From: Ascaphus truei
Lineage: Eukaryota > Chordata > Amphibia > Anura > Ascaphidae
Assembly: GCA_036426205.1 (NCBI GenBank)
Contig: CM071579.1
Coordinates: forward strand, 16,722,267-16,786,266
Direction of reading: 5' to 3'
Length of the DNA: 64,000 bases
The notes under the pieces were generated by a model. That model saw only the letters and a program-made list of their open reading frames with translations. It had not been told where the DNA came from and searched no databases. A program made the position numbers and the translations under genes. Positions 11,800-21,662 of the stretch are shown one piece after another (position 1 is the first letter of the stretch; each line of letters begins with the position of its first letter).

Positions 11800-12830
11800 A
11801 TGAAAAAATAGAGAGGGTGAGAGAGAAAGAGGAGGAAAACGAGGGATGAGTGAGAGAGGGCAGAATTTGGGGGAGAGAGAGGGGAGAGAGTGAGGGAGGG
11901 AGATTGAGAGTGAGCGGGTTGGAGATTGAGAGAGGGTGTAGAGTGAAAGATTGCAAATAGGGGGATAGTGAGAGATGGGCAAGGAGTAAGAGTGAGAGGG
12001 AGAGAAAGTGAGAGCGAGAAAAAGAGGGAGGAGCGAGAGAGAAAAAGGGGGGAGACTGAGAGAGAGGGGGAGAAAGTGTGTGTGTGAGTGAGAGAGGCGC
12101 TACCTTTGGAGTGGGGACATTATAGGCCCGCCTTGGTGGTCCCAACACTGAAGATTAGACCCCACGGGAGTTAGGCGCCAACTTCTGGAACTAGCTGCAT
12201 GTATGGGTCCCCTTTGCCACCGGATAAGGCCATGCATACAGCACAGGCAGGGCCGAGGGGAGGAGGGAGGGGGTGGAATGGGGGGGGATATAGAGTGAGA
12301 AAAGAAGGGGTGTGAGAAGAGAGGGGTGAGTGAGAGAGAAGAGAGGGGTGAGAGGGGCGAGTGAGAGAGAAGAGAGTAGTGAGTGAGAGAGAAGAGAGGG
12401 CAAGTGAGAGAGAAGAGGGGGACGAGTGAGAGAGAAGATAGGGACGAGTGAGAGAGAAGATGGGGCGAGTGAGAGAGAAGAGAGGGGCGAGTGAGAGAGA
12501 AGAGGGACAAGTGAGAGAAGAGAGGGGCAAGTGGAATTAAAGAGAAAAATGGGGGGAGAGAGGAAAAGGGAGAGTGAGAAAGAGAGGGGGGAAGAGTGAG
12601 AGTGGTAGAGTGAGAGACGGGGAAAGTGAGAGGGGGAAGGAGTAATAGTGACACAGAAATGGGGTAGTGAGATTTGGGGAGAGAGTGACAGAGAGGAGGG
12701 GAGAGAGAGAGAGATGATAGAGAGTGAGAGGAAGAGGAGGGAAATGGGGGAAGAGTAAGAGATGGCAGAGTTTGGGAGGGAGAGTGTGAGAGAGGGGAGA
12801 GAGGGGGTGGGAGATTTGAGAGTGACTTGA
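11800..12830 (+). repeat. Purine-rich (GAGAGA)n satellite with internal variants
   Basis: About 1 kb of almost pure G and A on the plus strand. From about 12320 to 12535 a unit of roughly 20-24 bp (GTGAGAGAGAAGAGAGGGGC and variants) repeats many times. The minus-strand ORFs rich in serine, leucine and proline here are translations of the simple repeat. One non-repetitive island at about 12093-12262 interrupts the array. Confidence 0.9.
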
Positions 12831-12834
12831 GGAC

Positions 12835-13620
12835 TGGTTGAGCCCCCTATGCTAGCACATGTGGAGTATTAAGTAAAAGTGGCTTACTTCACTGGTGTTT
12901 GTAACAGTGCCTTTTATATCTGCCGCCAACAAATATTTGACATTTATGTGCAATGTCTTAAATCTGTTCCCCTTTTGTGTGGCACCGGCTTCTCCAGAGT
13001 AATTGCCCTAATCTAAATTTAGATCTATTTGCTAGCAATGAAAAACTGGTGCAGGGCCAGACACGCTTCATAGGAACTTTTAGGGTTAGCAGATTAGCTT
13101 TTCATTTGACTTGAAACATACAAATAAACATATTAGCAGAAAAAAAATCATTTCAAGCTTTTGTTTTATGCTGTAGGAAGTTTGAAACACTTAAAATATT
13201 TACATTTGACCACGTGCCCTCACTGTTTCATTCGTCAAAAGTGACCGATGTTGATTTTTGCAAGGTGTATGGAAATATTATTATAAAAAGTATTTTCCTT
13301 TTTTTTTTTTTTTTTTAATAAAGCCACACAATTTAATTTTTTGATGAATTTCAAATATCTTGTGTCCTCGTCAATATATTCAGTTATGTTCACAATTGTC
13401 ATATAAAAGTAGATTCATTGAAGATTGGCCCATTTTAGGCATCCAACATAAAAGCTCTTCATAGATTCAATTATAATTCACCTTTCAAAACAATGTACTA
13501 TCATTAGAAGAAGAGACCTGTGAGGTTTGGAGAGCTCTGAACACTATAATGTATTCTGTAAAGAACTGCAATATGTGTCCCCTGGAAAGCATCACAAATA
13601 CAACGAATCTACACTTCCCA
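12835..13620. other. AT-rich DNA without gene; poly-T at about 13298
   Basis: No coding or repeat family is recognised. A run of T and A at 13298-13318 could be the tail of a minus-strand retroposed sequence, but no body of such an element is evident. Confidence 0.35.
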
Positions 13621-13627
13621 GGACAAT

Positions 13628-14131
13628 ACGGCTAGTACGATTGTAAGCCCTCCGGGGCAGGGACTCCCTTTCATATTGTTACTTTCATGTCTGAAGCGCT
13701 AATTCCCATTGTGTGTTGTAATATTATGTCCTGTGTATTACTGCTGTGACGCACTATACAGGCATACCCCGGTTTAAGGACACTCACTTTAAGTACACTC
13801 GCGAGTAAGGACATATACTCCAATAGGCAAACAGCAACTCGCGCATGCACCTGTCAGCACGTCCTGAACATCAATACCAACTCCCTACCTGTACCGAAGC
13901 TGTGCGCAAGCGGGGAGACTATAGAGCCTGTTACAAATGGGTTATTTACATCAGTTATGCCCGTATATGATGATTGCAGTACAGTACATGCATCGATAAG
14001 TGGGAAAAAAGGTAGTGCTTCACTTTAAGTACATTTTCGCTTTACATACATGCTCCGGTCCCATTGCGTACGTTAATGCGGGGTATGCCTGTATACCTGG
14101 ATTGTGCTATATAAAGATATACATACGCTAC
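13628..14131 (+). repeat. LINE 3'-tail repeat split by a later insertion
   Basis: It starts with the GATTGTAAGCCCTCCGGGGC block and runs through TGAAGCGCTAATTCCC, then resumes after 14093 with GTGCTATATAAAGATATACATAC. The same blocks in the same order form the 3' UTR of the L2-type LINE at 14132-14620. The intervening 13759-14091 is a TA-flanked transposon, so the LINE tail is older than the transposon. Confidence 0.72.
13759..14091. mobile_element. pogo/Tigger-like MITE (333 bp)
   Basis: The ends are CAGGCATACCCCGG and, inverted, GCGGGGTATGCCTG, a near-perfect terminal inverted repeat. TA dinucleotides flank both sides (13757-13758 and 14092-14093), the target duplication of Tc1/mariner/pogo elements. 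The CAGGCATACC terminus is the signature I know from Tigger (pogo) elements. No transposase is encoded. Sub-terminal blocks (ACTTTAAGTACA on both sides) also pair imperfectly. Confidence 0.85.
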
Positions 14132-14620
14132 ACCATCCCGACTCTTGCGTTCTGCTCAAGGATGTCTTCTCTCTACCCCTTTTGTAGCCAAAGCTCTCTC
14201 CCGCCTTAAACTTTTCTCATTGACTGCCCCTCACCTCTGGAATGCCCTTCTCCTCAATACCCGACTAGCACCCTCTCTATCCACCTTTAAGACCCACCTT
14301 AAAACACACCTGCATATGAGTAGCTGCATGGCTGATAATTTGCACCTCATATATTAACCTTGGCCTCTTGCAGACGCACTTACCAGAATGCCCTCCTACT
14401 GTCGCTGTACGTTCTTCCTACCAAAAAATTAGATTGTAAGCTCTGCAGAGCAGGGACTCCTTTTCCTAAATGTTACTTTTATGTCTGAAGCGCTTCTTCC
14501 CTTTATGTGTTATTTATATTATTTATTATTTTTCTGATTGTCACGTGTATTACTACTGTGAAGCGCTATGTACATTAATGGCGCTATATAAATAAAGACA
14601 TACATACATACATACATACA
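14132..14620 (+). mobile_element. L2-type LINE 3' end with RT C-terminus
   Basis: The frame through 14145-14357 reads APHLWNALLLNTR followed by LSTFKTHLKTHL, the conserved C-terminal block of L2/CR1 ORF2 proteins (WNxLP..R, then S.FK..LKTHL). After the stop come the 3' UTR (GATTGTAAGCTCTGCAGAGC, AAGCGCTATGTA, GCGCTATATAAATAAAG) and a CATA tail at 14597-14622. The copy is 5'-truncated, as usual for LINE insertions. Confidence 0.85.
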
Positions 14621-14799
14621 TATATAAATGTACTTACAAATAGACTTAGATGATGCCTTAGGATCATTGTCCTATAGCTTATAAGACTGTTTGTATTTAA
14701 AGCAGAAACCCTCTCTACTTGTATATCCCCCTCCCCCAACTTTTTGTTTCTAAGGAATTGAAACTGTGGAGTACTGTGTTTTTTGGCGAGCAGCGCGCT

Positions 14800-15518
14800 A
14801 AGAAAACATTTGAAATAAATAAATCGCAATTTCGCAGCCTTCAAACATTTACTCAAATGTCTATTTAAACTGTTACTTTCTTTAGCCGGGGATATTGAAC
14901 TCAACCCATGTCCCCCCTTTTCAACTCTGTCCCATACCCCTGATAATGCCTCTTTCAAATTCCAAAAAGGGCTAGCTGTTGCCCATATAAATTTTCAAAG
15001 CATGCTGCCCAAACTTAATGAACTAAGGGCATGGTGCTTTTTGCATAAGGCTAGAGCCATGATCTTCACCGAAACATGGCTAACTCCTAAAACCTTTGAT
15101 GAATCTATCTCCATTCAGGGATACTCCCTTTTTAGGAAAGATAGGTCAAGGCGAGGAGGACGGATGTTATTTTATATTGAAGACTCCTAACAATTATGCT
15201 GCCAAATTGCCTCCCCAAGCCCATCCTCTTGGAATCCTAGTTGGTAACATTTGCCTCCCCTTCTCTAAGGCTATTTTCATTGCTGGCATCTCCTGCCCCA
15301 TAAAGCCCAACTACAATCCCAGCCTGATATCACTCACTTTCATGGCACAATTTCATCTCTAAATGAGAAGAGAGAACTGTTAGTTCTTGGGGATTTCCAC
15401 ATCAATTGGCAAGAGCCTAACAACAACAAAATCCGCACACAACTCAACTCACTGAATGTAATCCAACCAATTTCCCAACCCACACGGACAAATGTAAAAT
15501 CTCACAACCATTCCTTGC
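14800..15518 (+). pseudogene. L2/CR1-type LINE ORF2 N-terminus: 2A-like motif and endonuclease
   Basis: The frame from about 14870 reads LLSLAGDIELNPCP (2A-like part 14888-14914), then an AP-endonuclease domain: AVAHINFQSM near 14969, FTETWLT (catalytic Glu at 15071-15073), and LGDFHINWQEP (15386 onward). It ends at HSLLDLF, cut off at 15518 by a minus-strand LINE fragment. Two frameshifts or stops occur near 15190 and 15360. GDxExNPGP is the 2A ribosome-skipping consensus; here the penultimate Gly is Cys, which would abolish skipping. The endonuclease would nick target DNA in the nucleus; this copy is dead. Confidence 0.82.
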
Positions 15519-15926
15519 TAGATTTATTTATTTATAAAATGTTTTACCAGGAAGTAATACATTGAGAGTTACCTCTCGTTTTCAAGTATGTCCTGGACAC
15601 AGAGATACGATGACAAATACATGGTTACAAATATATAGTTACATAAGTGAACAGGGTATACATTATATACACGACATTGCATGCACAGTTTAAGATAATA
15701 TATAACATATGCGTATGTAACAGTTACAGTCCAGATTAAAATGTGAGACAGCTTTAGTTTTGAAAGAACTTAGACTGGTGGCGGCTGTGAGAGTCTCCCT
15801 TAGATTGTACAAGTTTTGGGGTGCACGGTAAGAGAAGAAGGAGCGGCCGGATACTTTGTTGAACCTTGGGACCATGAACAGATTGGATTCTATCCCCTTG
15901 TCCCACAGAATCCAATCCTCTGGCAT
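15519..15926 (-). mobile_element. L2-type LINE 3' end, minus strand
   Basis: The reverse strand encodes FFSYRAPQNLYNLRETL, then SLSSFKTKAVSHFN, the same C-terminal block as at 40.8-40.9 kb. The 3' UTR follows, ending in TTATAAATAAATAAA. It was inserted into, or joined to, the plus-strand endonuclease fragment that stops at 15518. Confidence 0.85.
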
Positions 15927-16249
15927 CCTACCTGATATTTTCAGTGACCAAATGCGTCAAGTACTTTGTCAGGAAGGTTTGCAGAACAAATAAGTTACTT
16001 TAAATCATGCATTTTTACAAACCCCTTTGCTGCCAGTAACTGCTACATGTTTACATCGCCCACTCACATTGTTGTTTAACAGTTTCAGCATTGTTTAGAT
16101 CAGAATGTCAGAAAAAGTTTTTATCCTTAATTTTTTTTAACCATATCTCCATGTTTTTATGATCATTTTACGTCTATGATACATGTTGGTCTATTTCAGC
16201 TCATGCTGTCTAAGGACTGAGAAGGAAAACCAGAAAAACTTGTTAAAGT

Positions 16250-16375
16250 TGCTTTCAATCTGAACCCCTTCAGCCTACATCTGCGTTACCCAAGAATCGG
16301 GTGCCTATTGGGGTTCCACAAGAGCTGCTCTGCTCTGCATATATCCAGCGTGCTAAGGGTTATTATCTTTGTTTG
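16250..16375 (+). repeat. Copy of the CTTCAGnCTACATCTG repeat
   Basis: The block TTTCAATCTGAACCCCTTCAG, CTACATCTGCGT and CAGCGTGCTAAGGGTTATT recurs at 16403-16583 (twice, inverted), at 53637-53690 and at 57440-57640. It appears to be a small dispersed family often linked to the L2 LINE tail. I do not recognise its class. Confidence 0.5.
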
Positions 16376-16402
16376 CTTACTGTTGTATTTCGTCAGCCCC
16401 AC

Positions 16403-16583
16403 CCTCTGCCGTTTGACCGACACAGATGTAGACTGAAGGGTTCAGATTGAATGTATCTGTGGTTTCAAAAGTCCTTTGTCCTCTTGGGTTATTAACAACC
16501 CAAGAGGACAAAGGACTTTTGAAACCACAGCTACATTCAATCTGAACCCCTTCAGTCTACATCTGTGTCGCTCAAAAGGCAGA
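16403..16583. repeat. Long near-perfect palindrome (hairpin, arms about 85 bp)
   Basis: The left arm from about 16403 through CGACACAGATGTAGACTG to CCTCTTGGGTT is repeated as its reverse complement from AACCCAAGAGG to about 16583, with a loop of about six bases near 16490. Only a few mismatches are visible. As DNA it could extrude a cruciform and as RNA it would form a long hairpin. The outer part belongs to the repeat family at 16250. Confidence 0.85.
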
Positions 16584-16679
16584 CAGCCTTTGGCGCAGCC
16601 AAAGGGTGTGAGCCATTTGCTACCTTTTGCTGATGTTTGGTGATGTTAAAGCTTCTCTATTTCAATCTGAAAATTACCA

Positions 16680-16872
16680 GCCCTTTTATACCCTGTACCC
16701 AATTTTCCGACTCTAACTGTCCATGAAATGTCTGTGAATTGACTGTATAACTCTGTTCATTTAATGTAACCATGTATTGTTATAACTCTGTGCCCAGGAC
16801 ATACGTGAAAACGGGAGGTAACTCTCAATGTATTACTTCCTGGTAAAACATTTTATAAATAAATAAATAAAA
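16680..16872 (+). mobile_element. L2-type LINE 3' tail, plus strand
   Basis: The block CCAGGACATACGTGAAAACG, then CTCAATGTATTACTTCCTGG and TTATAAATAAATAAATAAA, matches the tails at 41065-41155 and, inverted, at 15519-15600. Confidence 0.75.
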
Positions 16873-17555
16873 CTAAAGGGAGACAAAGTAAGAAAAATAG
16901 AGAAGTATATGACGAAAGTGACACAGAAAGGAGAGTGGGGAGAGCGAGAAAATAGAGGATTTTTAAATTAACAAGTTACATCGAGAAACTTTTTTTTTTG
17001 AGCCTGAGAATGACTCATAAAGCTATAATTTAAGTTTGCCAGTGGCCAGGAAAAGAAGGGGAAATAAAGAATTAGTTAGGACTTAAAGGAGCAGGAAGAT
17101 CTATTGCTTAGTCTTGGATAATTCAGAATTGACCTTTGTCCTTTGCTTACTCCTCTCCAATCTTATTTATACTCCCCCAAAATAAAATGTTCAAGTTTGG
17201 AGGTAGGGAATTATAAAATTATATTGGGTTTATAATTATACTTCCAACCCCCAAAACTCATACATGGTCACAGAAAAAGTTACATTCTATGCATGTTGTT
17301 GACCCACATGATAAAAAATACATAGGTGTTGCTGATATTAGTGTTGGGAAAAGACGTGGGATGTTGTCGGAATTAATTCTGAAAATGTTTGCACAAATAA
17401 ACTAACAGTGTGTCAGATGGTGAACATTTTGTGCTAAAATCTTACTTCACATTTTTCTCATTTCTAACACCCACAAGCTTCTAAAGCTTATCGGAGAGCA
17501 ATGAGAGCATTGCAAAAATACCGATATCACACATCAAAACTACCAATATCACACT
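16873..17555. other. AT-rich DNA without recognised feature
   Basis: A short purine-rich run follows the LINE tail. I see no gene or repeat boundary in the rest. Confidence 0.4.
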
Positions 17556-17744
17556 CAGGGGCTGGCAAATTTTAGCCCCAGGGGGGCAAGCCCAACCAAC
17601 TGGCCCAAGAAACAGGCAGCCCACACACCATACACACACGCAGCGCATTAGTTCCGAGCACCAATCACAGATGCACACACACCAGATACATGCCGCGTAC
17701 ACACACGGCATGCATACACCATTCACATGCACAATAAATACATG

Positions 17745-18026
17745 CAGCGGTGGACTTCCAAATTTGCCGCCCCATAGCACTTGCCTGTGTCTGCCACCTC
17801 CTTGGTGCCGCCCTCCTGCTCCTTTGAAATCCCGGTGTCAAATGATGCCTCAATGACACCAACCGGCATGTTGCCATGGCAATGCGACGTCAGGAAAGGA
17901 GGCGGCTGACACAGGCAAGTAGTTTCCCATTAGATCCAATAGGCCCGACAGCGCGGCTAAATTATATGGTGGCGGAAATTTTTGCAGCCCCCAAATTTTG
18001 ACACCTTAGGCCTGGTCCTAACAGGC
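17745..18026. repeat. GC-richer repeat with internal inverted repeat
   Basis: CTTGCCTGTGTCTGCCACCTCC at 17781-17802 is matched in reverse complement by GGAGGCGGCTGACACAGGCAAG at about 17898-17919. The centre contains GTTGCCATGGCAATGCGACG, a word that recurs in altered form in the palindrome at 30849-30968. It is probably a non-autonomous DNA transposon. Clear terminal repeats and a target duplication are not visible. Confidence 0.4.
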
Positions 18027-18040
18027 CTAATGGGAAATCT

Positions 18041-18324
18041 CCGGATATATTCTGGACACCTCTAGGTAATGGACTTTGGCCCCTTATGTTTACCTATGAC
18101 CCTATATTTGGGGATACTTATGTCCTATATGGGGTTAATACATTAAGACCATTGGTTGCGGCAGTCAAGTGGACACCGCTAGGTCTTGTGGTCCCCTGCG
18201 TGTATATATCTTTATGGACTGTAAAGTATTATAATTGGTTCCAGTTTGGCCATTTCCATTTGGATTATTTCTGTGTGAGCAGAGTACACACCTATTTTTG
18301 AGCACCATTTCTCTATACATCTCT
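18041..18324. repeat. 284-bp insert between 14-bp direct repeats
   Basis: CTAATGGGAAATCT occurs at 18027-18040 and again at 18325-18338. A 14-bp duplication is typical of target-primed retroposition, so the enclosed 284 bp may be a retroposed sequence. No poly-A tail or known family is visible in it. Confidence 0.4.
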
Positions 18325-18551
18325 CTAATGGGAAATCTGACACTGCACACATGCATGAATACACAGACGTACATACATGCACACACCATAGAATGGAAAA
18401 GCTCCATACACATACAAAAGAACAATAAATACACACCATATACTGGATATACAGCAGGGATGGAAATGTCCTGGGTTCCCTTGCCTAACATTTTGTCCCT
18501 GTCCCATGTACACACATAGTTACATAGAAGAAGGGGGGGGAGGATGTTGCC

Positions 18552-18979
18552 AGCACTCACTGATGAATAGAGATAAAGGAGATTAAATGGAGGATATGCC
18601 AACAAATAATTAAATGAATAAACAAATGAAGCTAAAAAGTGCAAAATTTAGGATTACGCTTGTACCCATAAACAAAATATCGATGATTCACAAAGTAGCT
18701 CACAGTTAATGGGTAAAGGGAGATAGCACAGGCATAGGGAGGGAGGACAAGGGAAACCACAAAAAGGGGGAGGAGAGGGAAGGTAAACAAGGAAAGGAAA
18801 AACATGGAAAATAGGGGGGCAACGTTTTGGGGCAAATGCCCCTTCCTCAGGCCCGTTCCCAGAAGTCCAAAAGATCAGAGGTACTTCCCTTCAACCCTGT
18901 ACAAGAGTAGCTTAACTTCCTAGCACCCTAAAAAGATGAGTGACAAAAAGTAATCTCCTTTATCTCTATTTGTTTGCTG
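18552..18979 (-). mobile_element. Inverted-repeat element with hammerhead-like core (copy i)
   Basis: The ends AATAGAGATAAAGGAGATTA (18565-18584) and its reverse complement (about 18950-18969), with CCAGCA-like flanks, form terminal inverted repeats. The interior is purine-rich and contains the hammerhead-like site at 18817-18854 on the minus strand. The layout resembles the element at 63097-63893. Confidence 0.6.
18817..18854 (-). ncRNA. Hammerhead-like RNA motif, copy i
   Basis: On the minus strand: GGGC (stem I), CTGAGGA (core nt 3-9), extra A, GGGGC-ATTT-GCCCC (stem II), AAAA, CGT, T, GCCC (stem I). The GGGC/GCCC helix sits exactly where stem I should. C3 and G8 are present. G12 is A, which is expected to abolish cleavage. 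Stem III is the palindrome ACGT. Confidence 0.6.
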
Positions 18980-19084
18980 GGATCCCCCCCCCCTTTCTTC
19001 CATTTATACTTTGGAGGACATAGGGTCCTCCCTCTTCTCTTGTGCACCCTGCACATTGCCTTTTAGTTCTTTTTTTGAGTGCTG

Positions 19085-19245
19085 TCTATCTCTGTAGTTT
19101 ATATACATAGTTACATAGTTACATAGTAGATGAGGTTGAAAAAAGGCATGCGTCCATCAAGTTCAACCTATTCAATGTATAAAAATAAATAAATATAAAT
19201 GTAGATGACATACTTTATCCTATAAATTCACAGATTCCAGGGGGA
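19085..19245 (-). mobile_element. CR1-type LINE 3' end, minus strand
   Basis: The block ATAGTTACATAGTAGATGAG followed by TTGAAAAAAGGCATGC and CCATCAAGTTCAACCT recurs at 36965-37030 and 51750-51800, where it lies downstream of LINE coding sequence on the minus strand. It is therefore the 3' terminus of a CR1-type LINE. Confidence 0.7.
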
Positions 19246-19249
19246 GCAT

Positions 19250-19850
19250 AGAGGAAAAAACACACAAAAGCACAGAAAAGCTAAGTGCAGGAGAAATAGA
19301 ATGTGAACAAATGTCAGCTCCAATCTTGACTCTTAAGAAAGGCCTACTTACAAACTGTAAGAATTTAAACAGCAGTGTGTAATCAAGGCTTTAGGCAGTT
19401 TATCTAAGGTGTGTCAGCTCAGCACAAATCAAGGGAGAAGCAACTCCAGTACTCAGGAAGATGTAGCCTCAAATGTAGAGAGAGGAAAAACCTACATAGC
19501 ACAGATCAACCAGGTTTAAAAAGTTTTAATCTAAGTGTAAAATTCGCACTTACAATTTATCAGTTAAAAACGGGCATATCACACTGCAATACTGTACTGT
19601 ATTGAAGAAACCGCGCAGCACACCAGCTCACCGTCCTGCAGCCACCGTACGATCTCTAATTTGTCTCCAGGCCTTACTCCATCGCGGCTCCGCTGGTCTG
19701 GGCGTCTGACATCAGATCCGGTTTTTCTCAGGTAGCAACCTCGCGGCCTGCGGCTCCTCTCCAAGAGTGCTCCGTGTAATGAAAGGACTCCCACTCAACG
19801 CGTTTCGCCACATGATAGCGTCGGCTTCTTCAGAGACACTCCTGTCCACC
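19250..19850 (-). mobile_element. PLE-type terminal repeat with hammerhead-like core (copy c)
   Basis: This block ends in the hammerhead-like site at 19785-19847. Its last 200 bp are CpG-rich like the equivalent parts of the repeats near 38.4, 43.8 and 61.7 kb. Boundaries are uncertain. Assignment to Penelope-like elements rests on the motif and on the PLE coding fragments elsewhere in the window. Confidence 0.45.
19785..19847 (-). ncRNA. Hammerhead-like RNA motif, copy c
   Basis: The minus strand reads CTGAAGA, an exact hammerhead CUGANGA box, extra A, a hairpin closed by GCC/GGC plus AC/GT, then GAAACGCGTT. GUU is an allowed cleavage triplet. Stem I is weak next to the core (GA/TC with one bulge) but GGAC/GTCC pairs further out, leaving an internal loop as seen in type I hammerheads. 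Catalytic core residues all appear intact. Confidence 0.62.
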
Positions 19851-19859
19851 ACATTGGTT

Positions 19860-20345
19860 TTGACTTATTTATTTTATACTTATTACCCAAGGGTATACAC
19901 TGATAGGTGCACTTTCTAACATGCTTTAAAGACTGCCCGTTTATCTTCTACATTTTTCGCTGCAAAAACATCATCCCAATGTATTCCTTATAGATTAGTC
20001 CTCAGTTTATTAAAATCTGCCTTTCTAAAGTTTAAGGTCTTTGTTGAACCCAAGTAATCAGTTTTTTTTAATAATTTATTTCAAATGATACCATGTTATG
20101 ATCACTGTTAACCAAATGTTCCCGGACTTGAATATTTATTATTACTTCTACATTGTTTGATATTACCAAATCCAGTATTGCCCCTCTCCTGGTTGGTTGC
20201 TCAATTATGTGGGTCAAGTAATTGTCTTTATGCACCCCGAAACACCCGAGATTCAACAATGCAATTTACTCGTATTTTCCTGAGCTCAGCATCCAGCACT
20301 GCAAACAAAAAGTCGTTCTGTGCTTCAAGGCTCTCTGTTTAAAGG
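19860..20345 (-). pseudogene. CR1-type LINE endonuclease fragment, minus strand
   Basis: The minus-strand frame at 20068-20259 reads NYLTHIIEQPTRRGAILDL and then VNSDHNMVSFEI. This is the end of the AP-endonuclease domain of CR1 ORF2 (LTQxVxxPTRGxAxLDLxLTN, SDHxMVxF). Other parts of the ORF are missing or frame-shifted. Confidence 0.8.
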
Positions 20346-21655
20346 AGTGTATAATTCATTGAGTCCAAAGTTTTTTTTTTATTAGAATGGAGGAAGAATA
20401 CATATTGAAGGCAACTTAGAAAAGATCAAGAAAACTCTGTTTTTAAATGAAGGTGTTGCAATGATTGAAAAACTTGAAGGGCTGTCACAAAGATTCGAAT
20501 CTGACTCATCCCTTAGTGACGAGAAGCAGAAGTGCAGCAATATATTTAGAACTGATTTATTAAAAAGTTCTAGGGATTGAAAGAAAAATTAAATAAGGCT
20601 TCAGGCTGTCATGATAACATCAAGCTGGTCTGGACACTGTTGATTTATTCTATGGGACTCACAAGTGGATGAGTTTGTTTTTTGCAACTTTCCAATGCAT
20701 CCTTATTCATCATACACACATTCAAACGAAACCCACAGCATTATAAGACTAATACAGTATAAGTCTGCATCCTGATTGGTCCAGTTGAGTACCACTATCT
20801 CTGACAGTGTGCTGTATATAAAATATATAGACAGAAGTGTCTGTCCCAAAAGAGATTACAATACAATTTGGTGCCTGACATGCGGGGAGAAAAAGTGACA
20901 AACTCACAAGGATGTACTGTACCACTCAAATTCAAATGACAGTAACATCGAGCGTGCTGGGATCTGCGTGAATGTACATACAGTACGAAATGTGATCGTT
21001 GTATAAAGGTAAAATGCTAAAGCTAACGAAAAGCATGTGCTGAAGAGATGAGATTGAGCACAGACAGAAATAGAAGGCCCTGTGAATAATAGATGTTTAA
21101 TGAATACGCAAAGCAGAGTACTGTACTAGAAATAACCATATAATATGTGAACTGTAGTGATATTTGTAAAGGAAATTGTATTGTGCTTAATTATTGTATT
21201 GTATTGTGCTTAATTAGTGCATTATCATTCTTCCAAAGCTGACACTATTTGTGGGTCAAGTATCAACATCAGGAAAGAGCAAATAGAACTTTGTTTTGTT
21301 ACACTGCTCCGTTTTCTGTGTCAAATGTAAGAGAGATTCCACCACATGTAATGCTGATGGTTACCTATAAAATTTTTCACCACCTTGGCCATGGTGGATA
21401 TTTATATTTTATACAGAAATACAATATAATATTGCTGTAGATAATATAACGCCTCCATAGCTCCCTTCTGTTCACACTCCCTACATCGCAAGCAGAGGCA
21501 CAAAAGACCTACATACATTGATGCAAACAATGACCCAATTTGTATTAATGTTGCTGTAATTTTAACCTTGGACGTTCTCGCCTTTATCTGGAAACAAACT
21601 TATTTTAACCCCTCTACAACTAAAGGGCCCACAGCCAATGCCAGTCCTCAACAGG
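20346..21655. other. AT-rich DNA without recognised gene
   Basis: No gene is visible. ATTGTATTGTGCTTAATTA-type words repeat at 21176-21218. A short hAT-like fragment (CCAGTCCTCAACAGGCCAGG) occurs at 21640-21660, next to the f element. Confidence 0.4.
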
Positions 21656-21662
21656 CCAGGTT

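Noticed and set aside
11792..12654. Overlapping minus-strand ORFs rich in Ser, Leu and Pro
   Set aside because: They are translations of the GA-rich satellite in several frames at once.
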